Origin: Clostridia bacterium
GTDB taxonomy: Bacteria > Bacillota > Clostridia > Christensenellales > Aristaeellaceae
Assembly (NCBI GenBank): GCA_017936765.1
Contig: JAGBEX010000013.1
Coordinates: 28,374-92,373 of the forward strand
Length of the DNA: 64,000 bases
Direction of reading: 5' to 3'
This document shows positions 16,352 to 25,358 of this stretch, piece after piece (positions within the stretch are counted from its first letter, which is position 1; every line of letters starts with the position of its first letter). The position numbers and the translations under genes were made by a program. The notes below the pieces were generated by a model. It was not told the DNA's origin and did no database searches. It saw only the letters and a list, made by a program, of their open reading frames with translations.

Positions 16352-17086
16352 TTATATTGCACCGCTCAGGATCATGCACAGCTCCGAGCAATGCTCAGCC
16401 AGCATTTCTGCGGCCTTTTCCAGCGCAGCCATGGAGGGACTGCCAAAGTGGGCATTCCAGATCCCCAGCTGGGCGCGGTAGTAATCCATGAACGCTTGCT
16501 GATGCGCTGTGATCTGCTGAGCATATTCCGGACGCAGAGCTGCCCATTGCTGATAGAGTCTATTCAGCTCTTCCATCCAGAGGGTGATCCCGGTCTGCAG
16601 CCCTTCGATGATCTCCTCATCGGTCGTTCCCGCCAGGGACATGGCATCTGCAGCTTCAGCGTATATCTGCATATGCCCGGAACACAACACCACCGACTGG
16701 GTACCGTTGGCATAATGCTCGATATAGCAATAGGGATATGGTTCTCCATACGCATTATCGCCGCCCTGGGGCTCCATCATGTTTTCCCATTCATCATTCA
16801 GCGCGTTCTGGGTATTGGGACAAACAATGCCCGTTACATCAATGCCGTGATCCTTCTGGAACTGGCGGACAGCAGCCTCCGTCTTTTTGCCGAATTTGCC
16901 GTCCACTTCAGAAATGTCATCCCCCAGATAACCGGCAAAGAACAGCTGATACTGCAGGAATTCGATCTCCTCGGTATAGCCATAGATGCCCCGGTACAGC
17001 GTTCCTTCCGGATACTCAAGTGCCAGCGAACCAAGCGGGATCACCAGGATCAGCAGACATACCACCAGGGTTCGTAATGCTTTCAT
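16352..17086 (-). CDS. Secreted peptidoglycan-binding protein with C-terminal helical (LprI-like) domain
   Basis: 244 aa: signal peptide (1-23), then a PG_binding_1 domain (about 38-95: EIEFLQYQLFFAGYLGDD, DGKFGKKTEAAVRQFQKDHG) that should bind peptidoglycan. The last 105 residues are helical, beginning CSGHMQIYAEAA, with WMEELNRLYQQW in the middle and HCSELC near the end. This module also occurs twice in the product of 21251-24577. It resembles lysozyme-inhibitor LprI-type helices, tentatively. ATG 17086 follows GGAGG by five bases. Envelope operon. Confidence 0.75.
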   Translation of the reverse strand: MKALRTLVVCLLILVIPLGSLALEYPEGTLYRGIYGYTEEIEFLQYQLFFAGYLGDDISEVDGKFGKKTEAAVRQFQKDHGIDVTGIVCPNTQNALNDEWENMMEPQGGDNAYGEPYPYCYIEHYANGTQSVVLCSGHMQIYAEAADAMSLAGTTDEEIIEGLQTGITLWMEELNRLYQQWAALRPEYAQQITAHQQAFMDYYRAQLGIWNAHFGSPSMAALEKAAEMLAEHCSELCMILSGAI

Positions 17087-17097
17087 ATGTTCCTCCA

Positions 17098-18438
17098 TCA
17101 GTAGCTTGTAAAGCGCTGCTCCACGGTGTCGGAATACAGGCAAATGGCCTGAACCGTATCATCGTCAGCCACCACCACCTCCAGGTATCCGCAGAAGCCC
17201 TCATCATCCACAGAAAGCGCATCTGCCAGGGCAGGAATGCGGTAGGTGTACAGATCTGCCTGATCGGATTCCAGAACCAGGTTTTTCTTTTTCAGCACCT
17301 TCAGCGCATTGCTGATCTTGTCCCCCACCTTGATGCCATAAAGACTGTAGCCTTTGTCCATCAAAACGATCTGCTCCACATAAGGATCGCCGGAGATGTA
17401 CACAGCATCGTTCTGCCACGCAGAGGAAGCATCCTCGGCTTCATCCAGCTCAAGCGCCTCTGCAACGGGCGCAGCGCTCATGAAGAAGTAGTTGGTAAGC
17501 TCGGTGCCTGTTGCCTGGGGCAAGCGTTCTTTGGTGGCGTCGGTTTCCACGCGCGCCTCAGCGAAATCAGACATGACCCAGCGGTACTTCTCCTTGTATT
17601 TGACTTTGTACCACACCGTGCCATTCTTGTCGGGTGCAGCCTCGTAGAGCTGGCCAAGATAGGTACCCTTTTTCGCGACCTGACCCATCTGCTTGTTGCC
17701 TTTTCCCGCCCCCGCACGGAGGTTGACCTTGCTGGCCGTTGTGTAAATGGCAATATCGCCGGGAACGTAGTCAAAGGCTTCCGTGGTCTTCTTTCCGCAC
17801 ACATCGCACACGGCAGACCGCTTTCCCTTAACCTTTTCCGTTGCCTGCTTGATGATGGTCCATTCGCTGTAGGTATGGGCGAGCTTCTTCAGCGTGCGGG
17901 TGCCTTCCTTGCCGCAATCACGGCACACGGCCTCTGCTTTGCCTTCCTGGGTGCAAGTGGCTTTCTTGATGATCTTGGTGTTTTTCCAATTGTGACCCTT
18001 GGGCTTTATCTCGTGCAAAAGCTCCTTGCCGCAGTTTTCGCACACATCCTTGCTTGTGCCGCTCATCTCACAGGTAGCGTCCTGCACAATTTCGGCCTCT
18101 TTCCAGTTGTGACCCAGGGCAGAGATGACGCTGGACCACTTCTTATCGCAGTTGGCGCAATGCATCTTTTCCAGGCCGGGGTTCTCGCAGTCGGGATAGA
18201 TCGTTCCATCATCTTTCCAGTCGTGACCCCAGGCTTTATCGGTGATTTCAGTCTTTTTATAGTTGCAGTTATTGCATTCCAGAACCATGTAGCCATCTGT
18301 TTCGCAGGTTGGATATTTCACATCCACCATACTCAGATCATGGATGCCCTCTGTGCAGCTGTCGCCCGCCAGAGCGAAGATAGGCAGCACAAGCAGGAGC
18401 AATACTGCACACAGAAGGAATGTGATTGTCTTCTTCAT
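17098..18438 (-). CDS. Secreted protein with tandem CxxC/GHxW repeats and SH3 domain
   Basis: 446 aa. Signal peptide (1-24, ending FALA). Residues about 28-225 hold five copies of a roughly 40-residue unit: a Cys in an ATC-type segment, then C-x2-C-G, then GHNWK (for example VCENCGKELL and GHNWKNTKIIKKATC), probably small metal- or disulfide-stabilised modules. Residues about 235-300 form an SH3 domain (SKVNLRAGAGKGNKQMGQV, WYKVKYKEKYRWV). The C-terminal 140 residues include a repeated hydrophobic-acidic segment of unknown fold (YGIKVGDKISNALKVLKKKN resembles a stalk-like module). Eleven bases before the PG-binding gene. Confidence 0.75.
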   Translation of the reverse strand: MKKTITFLLCAVLLLLVLPIFALAGDSCTEGIHDLSMVDVKYPTCETDGYMVLECNNCNYKKTEITDKAWGHDWKDDGTIYPDCENPGLEKMHCANCDKKWSSVISALGHNWKEAEIVQDATCEMSGTSKDVCENCGKELLHEIKPKGHNWKNTKIIKKATCTQEGKAEAVCRDCGKEGTRTLKKLAHTYSEWTIIKQATEKVKGKRSAVCDVCGKKTTEAFDYVPGDIAIYTTASKVNLRAGAGKGNKQMGQVAKKGTYLGQLYEAAPDKNGTVWYKVKYKEKYRWVMSDFAEARVETDATKERLPQATGTELTNYFFMSAAPVAEALELDEAEDASSAWQNDAVYISGDPYVEQIVLMDKGYSLYGIKVGDKISNALKVLKKKNLVLESDQADLYTYRIPALADALSVDDEGFCGYLEVVVADDDTVQAICLYSDTVEQRFTSY

Positions 18439-18470
18439 GTGATCCTCCCTATCCGTTAAGGAAAGGCATA

Positions 18471-18499
18471 CTGCCTGCCAGAATGGTTCCGGCAGGCAG
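18471..18499 (-). terminator. Intra-operon hairpin between two envelope genes
   Basis: Perfect CTGCCTGCC/GGCAGGCAG stem with 11-nt loop in the 81-bp gap after the 18520 gene. The T tract is weak, so it may attenuate or protect mRNA rather than fully terminate. Confidence 0.45.
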
Positions 18500-18519
18500 C
18501 ATACGACTTGATTTTTGCT

Positions 18520-21165
18520 TTATTGAGCAGGAACAAAGTGCAGATTCATGGTGCCATAGAAGTCCATGTCAAAGCCGGTTGCGGTGGGAATGCAGTTGTA
18601 GTTCACGCCGTAGTAGCTGATGACAAATGCCTCCGCCTTGGTCAGACCCATGGCAACCTCCTGCAGACCCCAGGTGAGGCCGGGCGTGTTGATGCCAGCC
18701 ATGATGAACTCGCAGGTGCCGTTGGCATGGAAGGTCACGGAATATTCAGCGCCCAGGGTGGAAGCATCCATCGTATTGCCGAAGGAGGTGTAGGTCGTGG
18801 CCACAAACTTGATGTCCATGTAGTCTTCGTAGGAATCGAAGGAAGCAGCAGGCGCAGCGGGAGCAGCCGTCGCAACAGGAACTTCCGTGGCGGCGGGAGC
18901 AGGGTTCCACACAGCGTTTGCATCCTGGGAGAAGACCATGTAGCCAGCCAGCTGGCTGCCATAGCGCAGGAAGCCGCCATCCAGCAGGGTCAGCGGAGAC
19001 TCAGCCTGGCCGAAACGCACCTGACCTTCGTCGTCGTACCACTTGCCAGCGTCATCCGCAGCGCCGGAAAGCTTGCCGGTACCGTCGGCATTCAGTTCCA
19101 GCTTGGCGTTGATGCCCATGGTGCGCAGGTCGCCCTCCAGGCCGCCGGTGGCCATGTAAACCATGTGCCAGGTGCCTACATAGGGCTGGAGGTTTTCCGG
19201 CAGGTCAGCAGATTCGCCACCCTCGCTGTTTTCCATCTGGCCAAGCAGAGCCAAGAGGGCAAGCAGCTCTTCATCGGACATTTCGTCGCTGTCGTCAGTT
19301 TCGGGAGCAGCAGCGGAAGCCTTGGGCTTCTCCACATAGCCGCGCTCGAATTCCACCAGCTCGCCGTACATATCGAGGATGCCGATGGAGTAGTTTTCGG
19401 TGATGTAGAACTTCATGCCGTCGAACTCAGCCACACCTTCCGCCAGCGCCCAGGTCGTGGTATACAGTTCGCCACCGTCGATCAGGTTGGCTTCGCCTTC
19501 CAGCAGGAGGATCTGCATATTGGGATCAGCCTTGCAGATCCAGCCGCCGATGAAGTCGTCAGCAACGCTGGGAACGTAATCGACCGCCGCAGCGGGCTGT
19601 TCGGTGCCGGAGGAAGCAGCGCCGCCAGCCTTGGTGAAGACCATCTCGGCAGCGGGCACGACCAGATTGCCATCGTCGTCAATGTAGATCTCGTCGCCCA
19701 TGACGTTGGCCTTGCCATCCACGATGGACCACACGCCAGGCTCGGATTCGCCAAACATTTCCATGGCGCAGGTGCCGTCCTGGTTCAGGGTCAGGTTCAT
19801 GGCCATGCCGCCCAGGTCCATGGTCCAGGTGCCGAAGTAGGCTTCGCCCTCCGCGCCGATGGGCTGAGCAACGGGCATTTCATTGCCGCTGTCCTGGGTA
19901 CCCTCGCGGTAGAGGATCATCCAGCCGCCGCCGATGTTCAGGGTGTTTTCGTTTTCAATAACCATGGCGGTGTTGAACCAATTGCCGGTGGTGAAGATGG
20001 CGCCATCTTCCGTGGTCTTCCAGTTCATGTCGTACACGCGGCCGTCGGTGAAATTCATCACAGCGGTGAAGTCCGCGTTGAAGGTCAGCACACCGCGGCC
20101 ATCATCTTCAACCCAGTTGCCGAGGAAGTCGGCGGAGGCGTCATCGGCAGGCACTTCAAAGCCGCCGGGACCAACATAGATTTCGGGAACATCGCCCACG
20201 CGGGTCAGCTTTTGCTCAACGGAATAGTTGATGATCAGGTAACCGTCGACAAACTGGATGGTGGAGCCCTTCCAGGTGCCCAGGGAAACCGTGGGCATGC
20301 CGTCGATGATTTCCCACTGCATGTGGTTGGTGTATCCGTCGGACTTGTAGACCATCTTCAGCTTGCCGTCTTCGGTGATTTCCACGGTCTTGTCGCTGCT
20401 TTCCCAGGTGCCAAGGATGGTGCCGGTTTCAACGACTTCCGCCACAGGCTTCATGATGACGGTGGTTTCCGCATCCAGCTTCACGGAGATGTTGCCATTG
20501 CCGTCAAAGGAGATCTCCGCCAGCTCAGTCGGGGTTTCACCGATGTACGCCACGGCATAGTCGCTGTACCAGCGCAGCTCGTAGGGTTCTTCCTCGCCCT
20601 CGATGGACAGGGCGGTGCCGTCGTCCTTCAGCACGAGGGTCATGGGGCCGATCAGCTCGGCAGAAAGCTCCATGCCGTCGCCGATGTAGGTGACCGCTTC
20701 CCAGGTGCCGATGAAGTACTTGGCGTCCTCGGCGTCAAACGCGGGCCAGGTCACATCCAGATACTCTTCGCCTTCCTGCTCGCAGATCACAGAGCAGTAG
20801 CCCAAATCCACCACCAGACGGCCGGTTTCGTTTTTGGCAGCAAAGGCAAAGATCTGATCAGCCTGGGGAACCTTGTCCACGGTACGGGCGACGAATACCA
20901 TATCATCCTCCACATACCAGCCGACAATTTCTTTTTTACCTCCATCCAGATAGAGGTCGCCGAGACCGTTTAAATACAGGTTCAACTTAAGGTCGGGATA
21001 ATCGGTGGTGGGATCGCCCATCACATCCAGACCGGAAACGCCAAACCAGTCGCCGATATAATCCCACGCAGCAAAGCTGTCCAGTTCCGGAAATCCTTCC
21101 GCCAAAGCGGGTACGCAGCCCAGCAGCATCATGGCTGCCAGCAGGAGACACAGGAACTTCTTCAT
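18520..21165 (-). CDS. Large secreted protein with tandem lipocalin-like repeats
   Basis: 881 aa, signal peptide (1-21, ending PALA; Cys16 is not in a good lipobox). The mature part consists of six or more repeats of about 90-110 residues, each opening with (F/I/Y)xGTW or a variant, followed by strands ending in nxDGT and W. Examples are FIGTWEAVTYIGDG, ILGTWESSDKTVEI, FLGNWVEDDGRG, YFGTWTMDLGGM, FIGGWICKADPN and YVGTWHMVYMAT. This pattern suits small beta-barrel lipocalin-like domains. Acidic linkers rich in Ala, Pro and Asp/Glu separate the last repeats. Ligand unknown. ATG 21165 follows AAAGGA by nine bases. Envelope operon. Confidence 0.75.
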   Translation of the reverse strand: MKKFLCLLLAAMMLLGCVPALAEGFPELDSFAAWDYIGDWFGVSGLDVMGDPTTDYPDLKLNLYLNGLGDLYLDGGKKEIVGWYVEDDMVFVARTVDKVPQADQIFAFAAKNETGRLVVDLGYCSVICEQEGEEYLDVTWPAFDAEDAKYFIGTWEAVTYIGDGMELSAELIGPMTLVLKDDGTALSIEGEEEPYELRWYSDYAVAYIGETPTELAEISFDGNGNISVKLDAETTVIMKPVAEVVETGTILGTWESSDKTVEITEDGKLKMVYKSDGYTNHMQWEIIDGMPTVSLGTWKGSTIQFVDGYLIINYSVEQKLTRVGDVPEIYVGPGGFEVPADDASADFLGNWVEDDGRGVLTFNADFTAVMNFTDGRVYDMNWKTTEDGAIFTTGNWFNTAMVIENENTLNIGGGWMILYREGTQDSGNEMPVAQPIGAEGEAYFGTWTMDLGGMAMNLTLNQDGTCAMEMFGESEPGVWSIVDGKANVMGDEIYIDDDGNLVVPAAEMVFTKAGGAASSGTEQPAAAVDYVPSVADDFIGGWICKADPNMQILLLEGEANLIDGGELYTTTWALAEGVAEFDGMKFYITENYSIGILDMYGELVEFERGYVEKPKASAAAPETDDSDEMSDEELLALLALLGQMENSEGGESADLPENLQPYVGTWHMVYMATGGLEGDLRTMGINAKLELNADGTGKLSGAADDAGKWYDDEGQVRFGQAESPLTLLDGGFLRYGSQLAGYMVFSQDANAVWNPAPAATEVPVATAAPAAPAASFDSYEDYMDIKFVATTYTSFGNTMDASTLGAEYSVTFHANGTCEFIMAGINTPGLTWGLQEVAMGLTKAEAFVISYYGVNYNCIPTATGFDMDFYGTMNLHFVPAQ

Positions 21166-21250
21166 ACAATCAATCCTTTCAGTCAATATATATCCTTTTC
21201 CGCTGACCGGAAGAGAGGATTCTTCCGGCCAGCGAGTGATCCGATTGAAA

Positions 21251-24200
21251 TCAACGGGAGACCTGGCACAGATCATTCACACGATCCATGATGGTCTTCA
21301 CCATGGCCTGCGCCACCACCTCGGGATTGTTGGGATACAGGGCGATCAGCGATGCCTCGCGGGCGATCATCCACTGCATCAGCGCCGCGTGTTCTGCGGT
21401 GGCAATGCCGCTGCTTTCGCCCAGTCGGGCAGAAAGCTTGTTGTAGGCGCTGGTCAGTTCAACGCTCCAGATCTGACGCACCATCGTCCAGGCTTCAGCC
21501 GTATTCTCACCCTTGAGCAGCATATCGATCATGGCGAAGGGGAAACCGTGGGTGGGGCAATAGGTCTGGGTGTAAAGCTGCTTGCCGTTTTCCTCCGCGG
21601 AGGTCACACAGGTACAGGCTTCGGCGGCACCACCGGCGGTGGCTGCCACATTCAGCAGGCTGTCTGTACGCTCAGCGGCAACGGTGTGCATCTCATAGCA
21701 CAGGGTTGCACACTTGTCCTGCCACACGTCGGCCACCTTCCGGGCAACCAGCGCAGGCTGATCGGGATACAGCTCCTTCAGCATCAGCTCGTAGTTCGCC
21801 AGGTCTGCCAGGAAGCGGACGTACTCTGTCAGCAGGATGGCCTTGGCGGTGGGATCAGCAGCGTTCAGCAGCGTCTGATAGAGGCTTTCCACTTCGGTGC
21901 GCCACAGCGCCACGGCGTAGGCCGCGGCCTGCATTTCCATTTCGGGGGTGGCACCCATCTGCTTCATCATCAGCACCGAGGACTGGGTATCCGCGTGTTC
22001 CGGGCAGAAGCTGGTTTCGTAGCTGGCGGAAACCTGGTCACGACCGGTGATGGTGAACATGCAGGAGGTGGTGCCGGTATGCAGCGTCTCGGTATCGATG
22101 GTGCCGAACATGGAGGGATCCATGGTGGTGCCGGGCTGCAGCTCCCCGGCATCGGTGCCAGAGGGATCCGTTACGGTGCCGTCAGAGGGGGTGAAGGGAT
22201 AACCGGTATATCCGGGCAAAACGACTTCGCCGATGGGAACCTTGGGGATACTGACAAAGCCACCGTCAGGCGTCCAGGAGGGCAGCGTGGGGAATCCGGG
22301 AGACGGGGGCAGGGCAGGAATGATGTAGTCGGGGCCAATCGTCCCCCAGCTGGGCAGGGACTCGCCCCAGTGGTTTTCCTTCTCGCTGGTGTCGCTCACC
22401 ACGCTGTTGGAGGTTGCGCTGCCCGCGTAATCGGAGGCCATGTAGGTGCCGGTGGCGGCGTTGCACACATAGCCCGCGGCCACGTCGGCATCGGTCACAG
22501 CGTGGATATAGTTGCAGGTGCGGGATTCGCCAGGCTCCAGCTTTTCGGCAGAGGCAATGGCCTGCACACCGTCCAGCAGGTCGAAGATCTCCACATCCAG
22601 CATCGTAAGCTCGCCGGCGTTGGTGTAGGTGATGCGATAGTGGATTTCCTCACCCAGGGTGTAGTAGGAACCGTTGAGGGGCAGGCTTTCCTCCTGCTTG
22701 GTGATGGCCAGGTCGGCAAACGTGCCGAAGGGGATGTCGCTGCCCTCAGGGAAGCCACAGGGCACGGTGACTGTGTTGGAGTACTCCACCACCTGATGAC
22801 CATCTGCATCAGCGGCCGTCATATAGGCCACGTTCGTCACGCTGCCTGCAAAGGCATCCACATCGGTGACAACATAGAATGCCTGGAAAGAGGCTGTTTC
22901 TCCCGGTGCGAAAGTCGGCACGGTGGCGCCGGGGGCGTCGGTGATCAGGGGATCGTGGAACGTGAGATTGGTCAACGTTTCAGCGGAAGTATTTGTGGCG
23001 GTGATCTCAAAGAAAATGACTTCGCCGGGCTCATAGTAGCTGCCGTTGTCGGGCGTGTTGGTTGCCGCCTTGGTCACAGACAGGGCGGCGGACAGACCGA
23101 AGTCGCCGGAATCGTCAAAGCCGCAGGGCAGGACCAGCGTATTGGAAGTAATACGGTTCGATTTGCCGTTTTCATCGGAAGCGTAGATGAAGGTTGCGTA
23201 AGCGGTGTTCTCCACATAGCCGCGCTGAGCATCCGCCTCAGTTACGGTGTACTCGAATCCGGCGCCAAGCACAAACGCGTCTGCCGGGCCAAAGACAACC
23301 TGATCGCCGCCCTTGAGGGGATCGTAAATCACGATGTTCTTCAGCGGGTTGTCCTCGGTGGATCTGACGGTCAGGCCATACTGGATGACCTCACCCGGGA
23401 CGTAGTATGCACCGTTGGCAGGGGCGCGCATGTCGATCTTCTCCAGCACGACCGGTGCTGCAGCAGGCGCGCAGGGCGCGGTGACAAAGGGCGTGGTAAC
23501 GTTCTCCAGATCGGGGCCATCCTGCACGGTAGAAAGCAGTTCTGCCACGGCGTAGATCGCGCCGCGTGCGACGTCGGCCTCCGTCACGGTAACGGTCAGT
23601 GTGTGTGAACCGGATGCGCCGGGAGCCACGGGACCGCCGCCGTCTTCCGCAAACCAGCTGCAGATCTGATCGACCATGCTGCCGTAGGAGGGAACGTCAC
23701 ATGTCCAGATAGACACGGAGAAGGGATACAGGGTCTTATCGGTGCCGTTGGACCAAGTTTCGGTAAAGATGACTTCCTCACCGACCACAAAGTGGGTGCC
23801 GTTGGCGGGCGTGCTGCTAAGTACAAGGGTGAGGTCCAGACCGGCTGTGCTTTCCGCCTCCAGTGCAGGAATCTCACGTTGCTCATTCGTACCGCAACCG
23901 TAAGTGCAATCACGCTGCTCCAGACCGGGGACGCCTACCTGAGGCTCCGCAACCACATACCACTCGCCAAACACATGGTCAACGGGGTCGATGCTCTTCC
24001 AGTCCTCAACACCGCAAATATGACACTGTTTATAATCCCAGCCCTTTTCGATGCAGGTCGGGTCGGAATAGTGCCGCCAGGAACTGAATTGATGGTCACC
24101 TTTGTCGCCGTTGCGGCTTTCCGTTGCACCGCAGACGGAGCAGGAACGCTGCTCCTTGGCAGGCGTCTGGCAGTTGCCCGCAGACACCGTACTCCAGCCG

Positions 24201-24577
24201 CCCCACTGGTGGTCGCCGCGCACTTCGCGCTCGTTGAACACCTCGCCGCAAACGGAACATGACTGATTTTGAATGCCCCATTCGTTGCAGTTTGCAGGCG
24301 GGTTGCCATCCCAGTGCCAGGAACCGGGCGTATGATCGCCGGTGACAGGGTAGCTGGATGCTACCTGACCACACAGTGTGCAATACATTTCCATCAGCCG
24401 CTCTTCCTGGCAATGCTTCGGTTCGCCATTTGGGAAGCGCCACGCCCAGTTATGGTTGCAGCTGACGGTAAATTCGCCGCCTGGCATCATGTTGCCGCCC
24501 TCTGCATGACCGACAGGTATCATACCCAGCAGCATAACTGCTGTCATCAACAGGGCAAACAGTTTCCGAAGATTCAT
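21251..24577 (-). CDS. Very large secreted surface protein: CxxC/GHxW repeats, DUF11-type repeats, duplicated helical domain
   Basis: 1108 aa. Signal peptide (1-25). Residues about 38-230 carry five or six units of CxxCG followed by GDH(Q/T)-type segments (SCSVCGEVFNEREVRGDHQW, SCSVCGATESRNGDKGDHQF). Residues about 240-760 are four DUF11/DUF7507-like beta-sandwich repeats, each with a (N/A)G(S/A)YY-x-x-GE(E/V)I segment and a VT(D/E)AD segment. A Pro/Gly-rich linker follows. Two tandem 105-residue helical domains end the protein, each starting with C-P-x-H and containing W-x2-E-(V/L)-x2-x-Y, as in the PG-binding protein downstream. No LPXTG sorting signal, so it may be held by partners in the operon. 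Confidence 0.75.
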   Translation of the reverse strand: MNLRKLFALLMTAVMLLGMIPVGHAEGGNMMPGGEFTVSCNHNWAWRFPNGEPKHCQEERLMEMYCTLCGQVASSYPVTGDHTPGSWHWDGNPPANCNEWGIQNQSCSVCGEVFNEREVRGDHQWGGWSTVSAGNCQTPAKEQRSCSVCGATESRNGDKGDHQFSSWRHYSDPTCIEKGWDYKQCHICGVEDWKSIDPVDHVFGEWYVVAEPQVGVPGLEQRDCTYGCGTNEQREIPALEAESTAGLDLTLVLSSTPANGTHFVVGEEVIFTETWSNGTDKTLYPFSVSIWTCDVPSYGSMVDQICSWFAEDGGGPVAPGASGSHTLTVTVTEADVARGAIYAVAELLSTVQDGPDLENVTTPFVTAPCAPAAAPVVLEKIDMRAPANGAYYVPGEVIQYGLTVRSTEDNPLKNIVIYDPLKGGDQVVFGPADAFVLGAGFEYTVTEADAQRGYVENTAYATFIYASDENGKSNRITSNTLVLPCGFDDSGDFGLSAALSVTKAATNTPDNGSYYEPGEVIFFEITATNTSAETLTNLTFHDPLITDAPGATVPTFAPGETASFQAFYVVTDVDAFAGSVTNVAYMTAADADGHQVVEYSNTVTVPCGFPEGSDIPFGTFADLAITKQEESLPLNGSYYTLGEEIHYRITYTNAGELTMLDVEIFDLLDGVQAIASAEKLEPGESRTCNYIHAVTDADVAAGYVCNAATGTYMASDYAGSATSNSVVSDTSEKENHWGESLPSWGTIGPDYIIPALPPSPGFPTLPSWTPDGGFVSIPKVPIGEVVLPGYTGYPFTPSDGTVTDPSGTDAGELQPGTTMDPSMFGTIDTETLHTGTTSCMFTITGRDQVSASYETSFCPEHADTQSSVLMMKQMGATPEMEMQAAAYAVALWRTEVESLYQTLLNAADPTAKAILLTEYVRFLADLANYELMLKELYPDQPALVARKVADVWQDKCATLCYEMHTVAAERTDSLLNVAATAGGAAEACTCVTSAEENGKQLYTQTYCPTHGFPFAMIDMLLKGENTAEAWTMVRQIWSVELTSAYNKLSARLGESSGIATAEHAALMQWMIAREASLIALYPNNPEVVAQAMVKTIMDRVNDLCQVSR

Positions 24578-24639
24578 GTTACATCCTCCATACTTATGTT
24601 CTGCGATTTCCTATCGCAAAGTGTACGTTGTGAAAAGTG

Positions 24640-25122
24640 TTACCAGTCGCGCATATCCTCTGGCAGCAGCTGCAGAAAGTGCGCGTCGATGGCCTGGGAT
24701 GCACCGCCGTAGCCATCAGGGAAGTCGCCATACCCGCTGGCCCTGACGCTGGTTCCATCAGACAGGGTGAACTCCACGTAGAACTGCGTTCCGTCCAGCA
24801 ATCCGGTCGCTGATCCGCTGAAGCCATCCCAGCTCATCATCTCGTACTGCCCGATAAAACCGGTCAGCTTATCCACCCACGCCTGATCCACCGGAACAGG
24901 ATACAGCTCCTCCTCATTGGCCATGTAAAAGTACGCTGTGGTCTTTCCATCTTCGGCACGGAATTCATATCCCTGCACTCGCTTGAAGTAAGAGCTGCTT
25001 TCGCTGAAGGAGAAGCAAGTTAACGCGGACGGCGGTTTTTCATCGGGCGCGGGATTCCGGCATCCGCACAGGAGAAACGCACCCCCCAGCAGGAGGCAAA
25101 GCAGAACAGCACGTTTCTTCAT
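24640..25122 (-). CDS. Small lipoprotein, first gene of the envelope operon
   Basis: 160 aa. The N-terminus MKKRAVLLCLLLGGAFLLCGC has a good lipobox (LLCGC, Cys21), so it should be lipid-anchored outside the membrane. The mature part begins with a Pro-rich stretch and has no recognised domain; the TAYFYMANEEELYPVP and QYEMMSWDGFSG segments suggest a small alpha/beta fold. It is the promoter-proximal gene of the leftward envelope operon and is divergent from the two-component genes. Confidence 0.78.
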   Translation of the reverse strand: MKKRAVLLCLLLGGAFLLCGCRNPAPDEKPPSALTCFSFSESSSYFKRVQGYEFRAEDGKTTAYFYMANEEELYPVPVDQAWVDKLTGFIGQYEMMSWDGFSGSATGLLDGTQFYVEFTLSDGTSVRASGYGDFPDGYGGASQAIDAHFLQLLPEDMRDW

Positions 25123-25188
25123 ATCTTCCCCCTTCCTGCGTTTCAGTTGCCGCTGTTATTGTTTTTTCCAAGACTTCTATCCAGCTTT

Positions 25189-25300
25189 ATTTTACCAGCA
25201 ATCGCTTTTTTGCGGGACTATACGAAAGTACTGTTTTTTTATGCGAAATGAAAATAGATACTTTTGTATAGTGGTCAAAAGGGGTTGAAGTTGCTATAAT
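25189..25300. promoter_or_regulatory. Divergent control region with two mirrored 14-bp boxes
   Basis: Box A ACTATACGAAAGTA (25217-25230) and box B TACTTTTGTATAGT (25259-25272) are inverted copies matching at 13 of 14 positions, centres 42 bp apart. Rightward -10 TATAAT is at 25295-25300, leftward -10 TAAAAT at 25189-25194. Each box ends exactly 22 nt from its -10, which centres it near -41.5, the position of a class II activator. The leftward promoter lacks a good -35; the rightward one has TGGTCA (25272-25277). The LuxR-type regulator encoded at 28281 is the obvious candidate. Confidence 0.65.
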
Positions 25301-25358
25301 CAATAGTGAAAAGGCACGCGGAACAATTGCCGACAATGCTTGCAAGGAAGAAATACTT

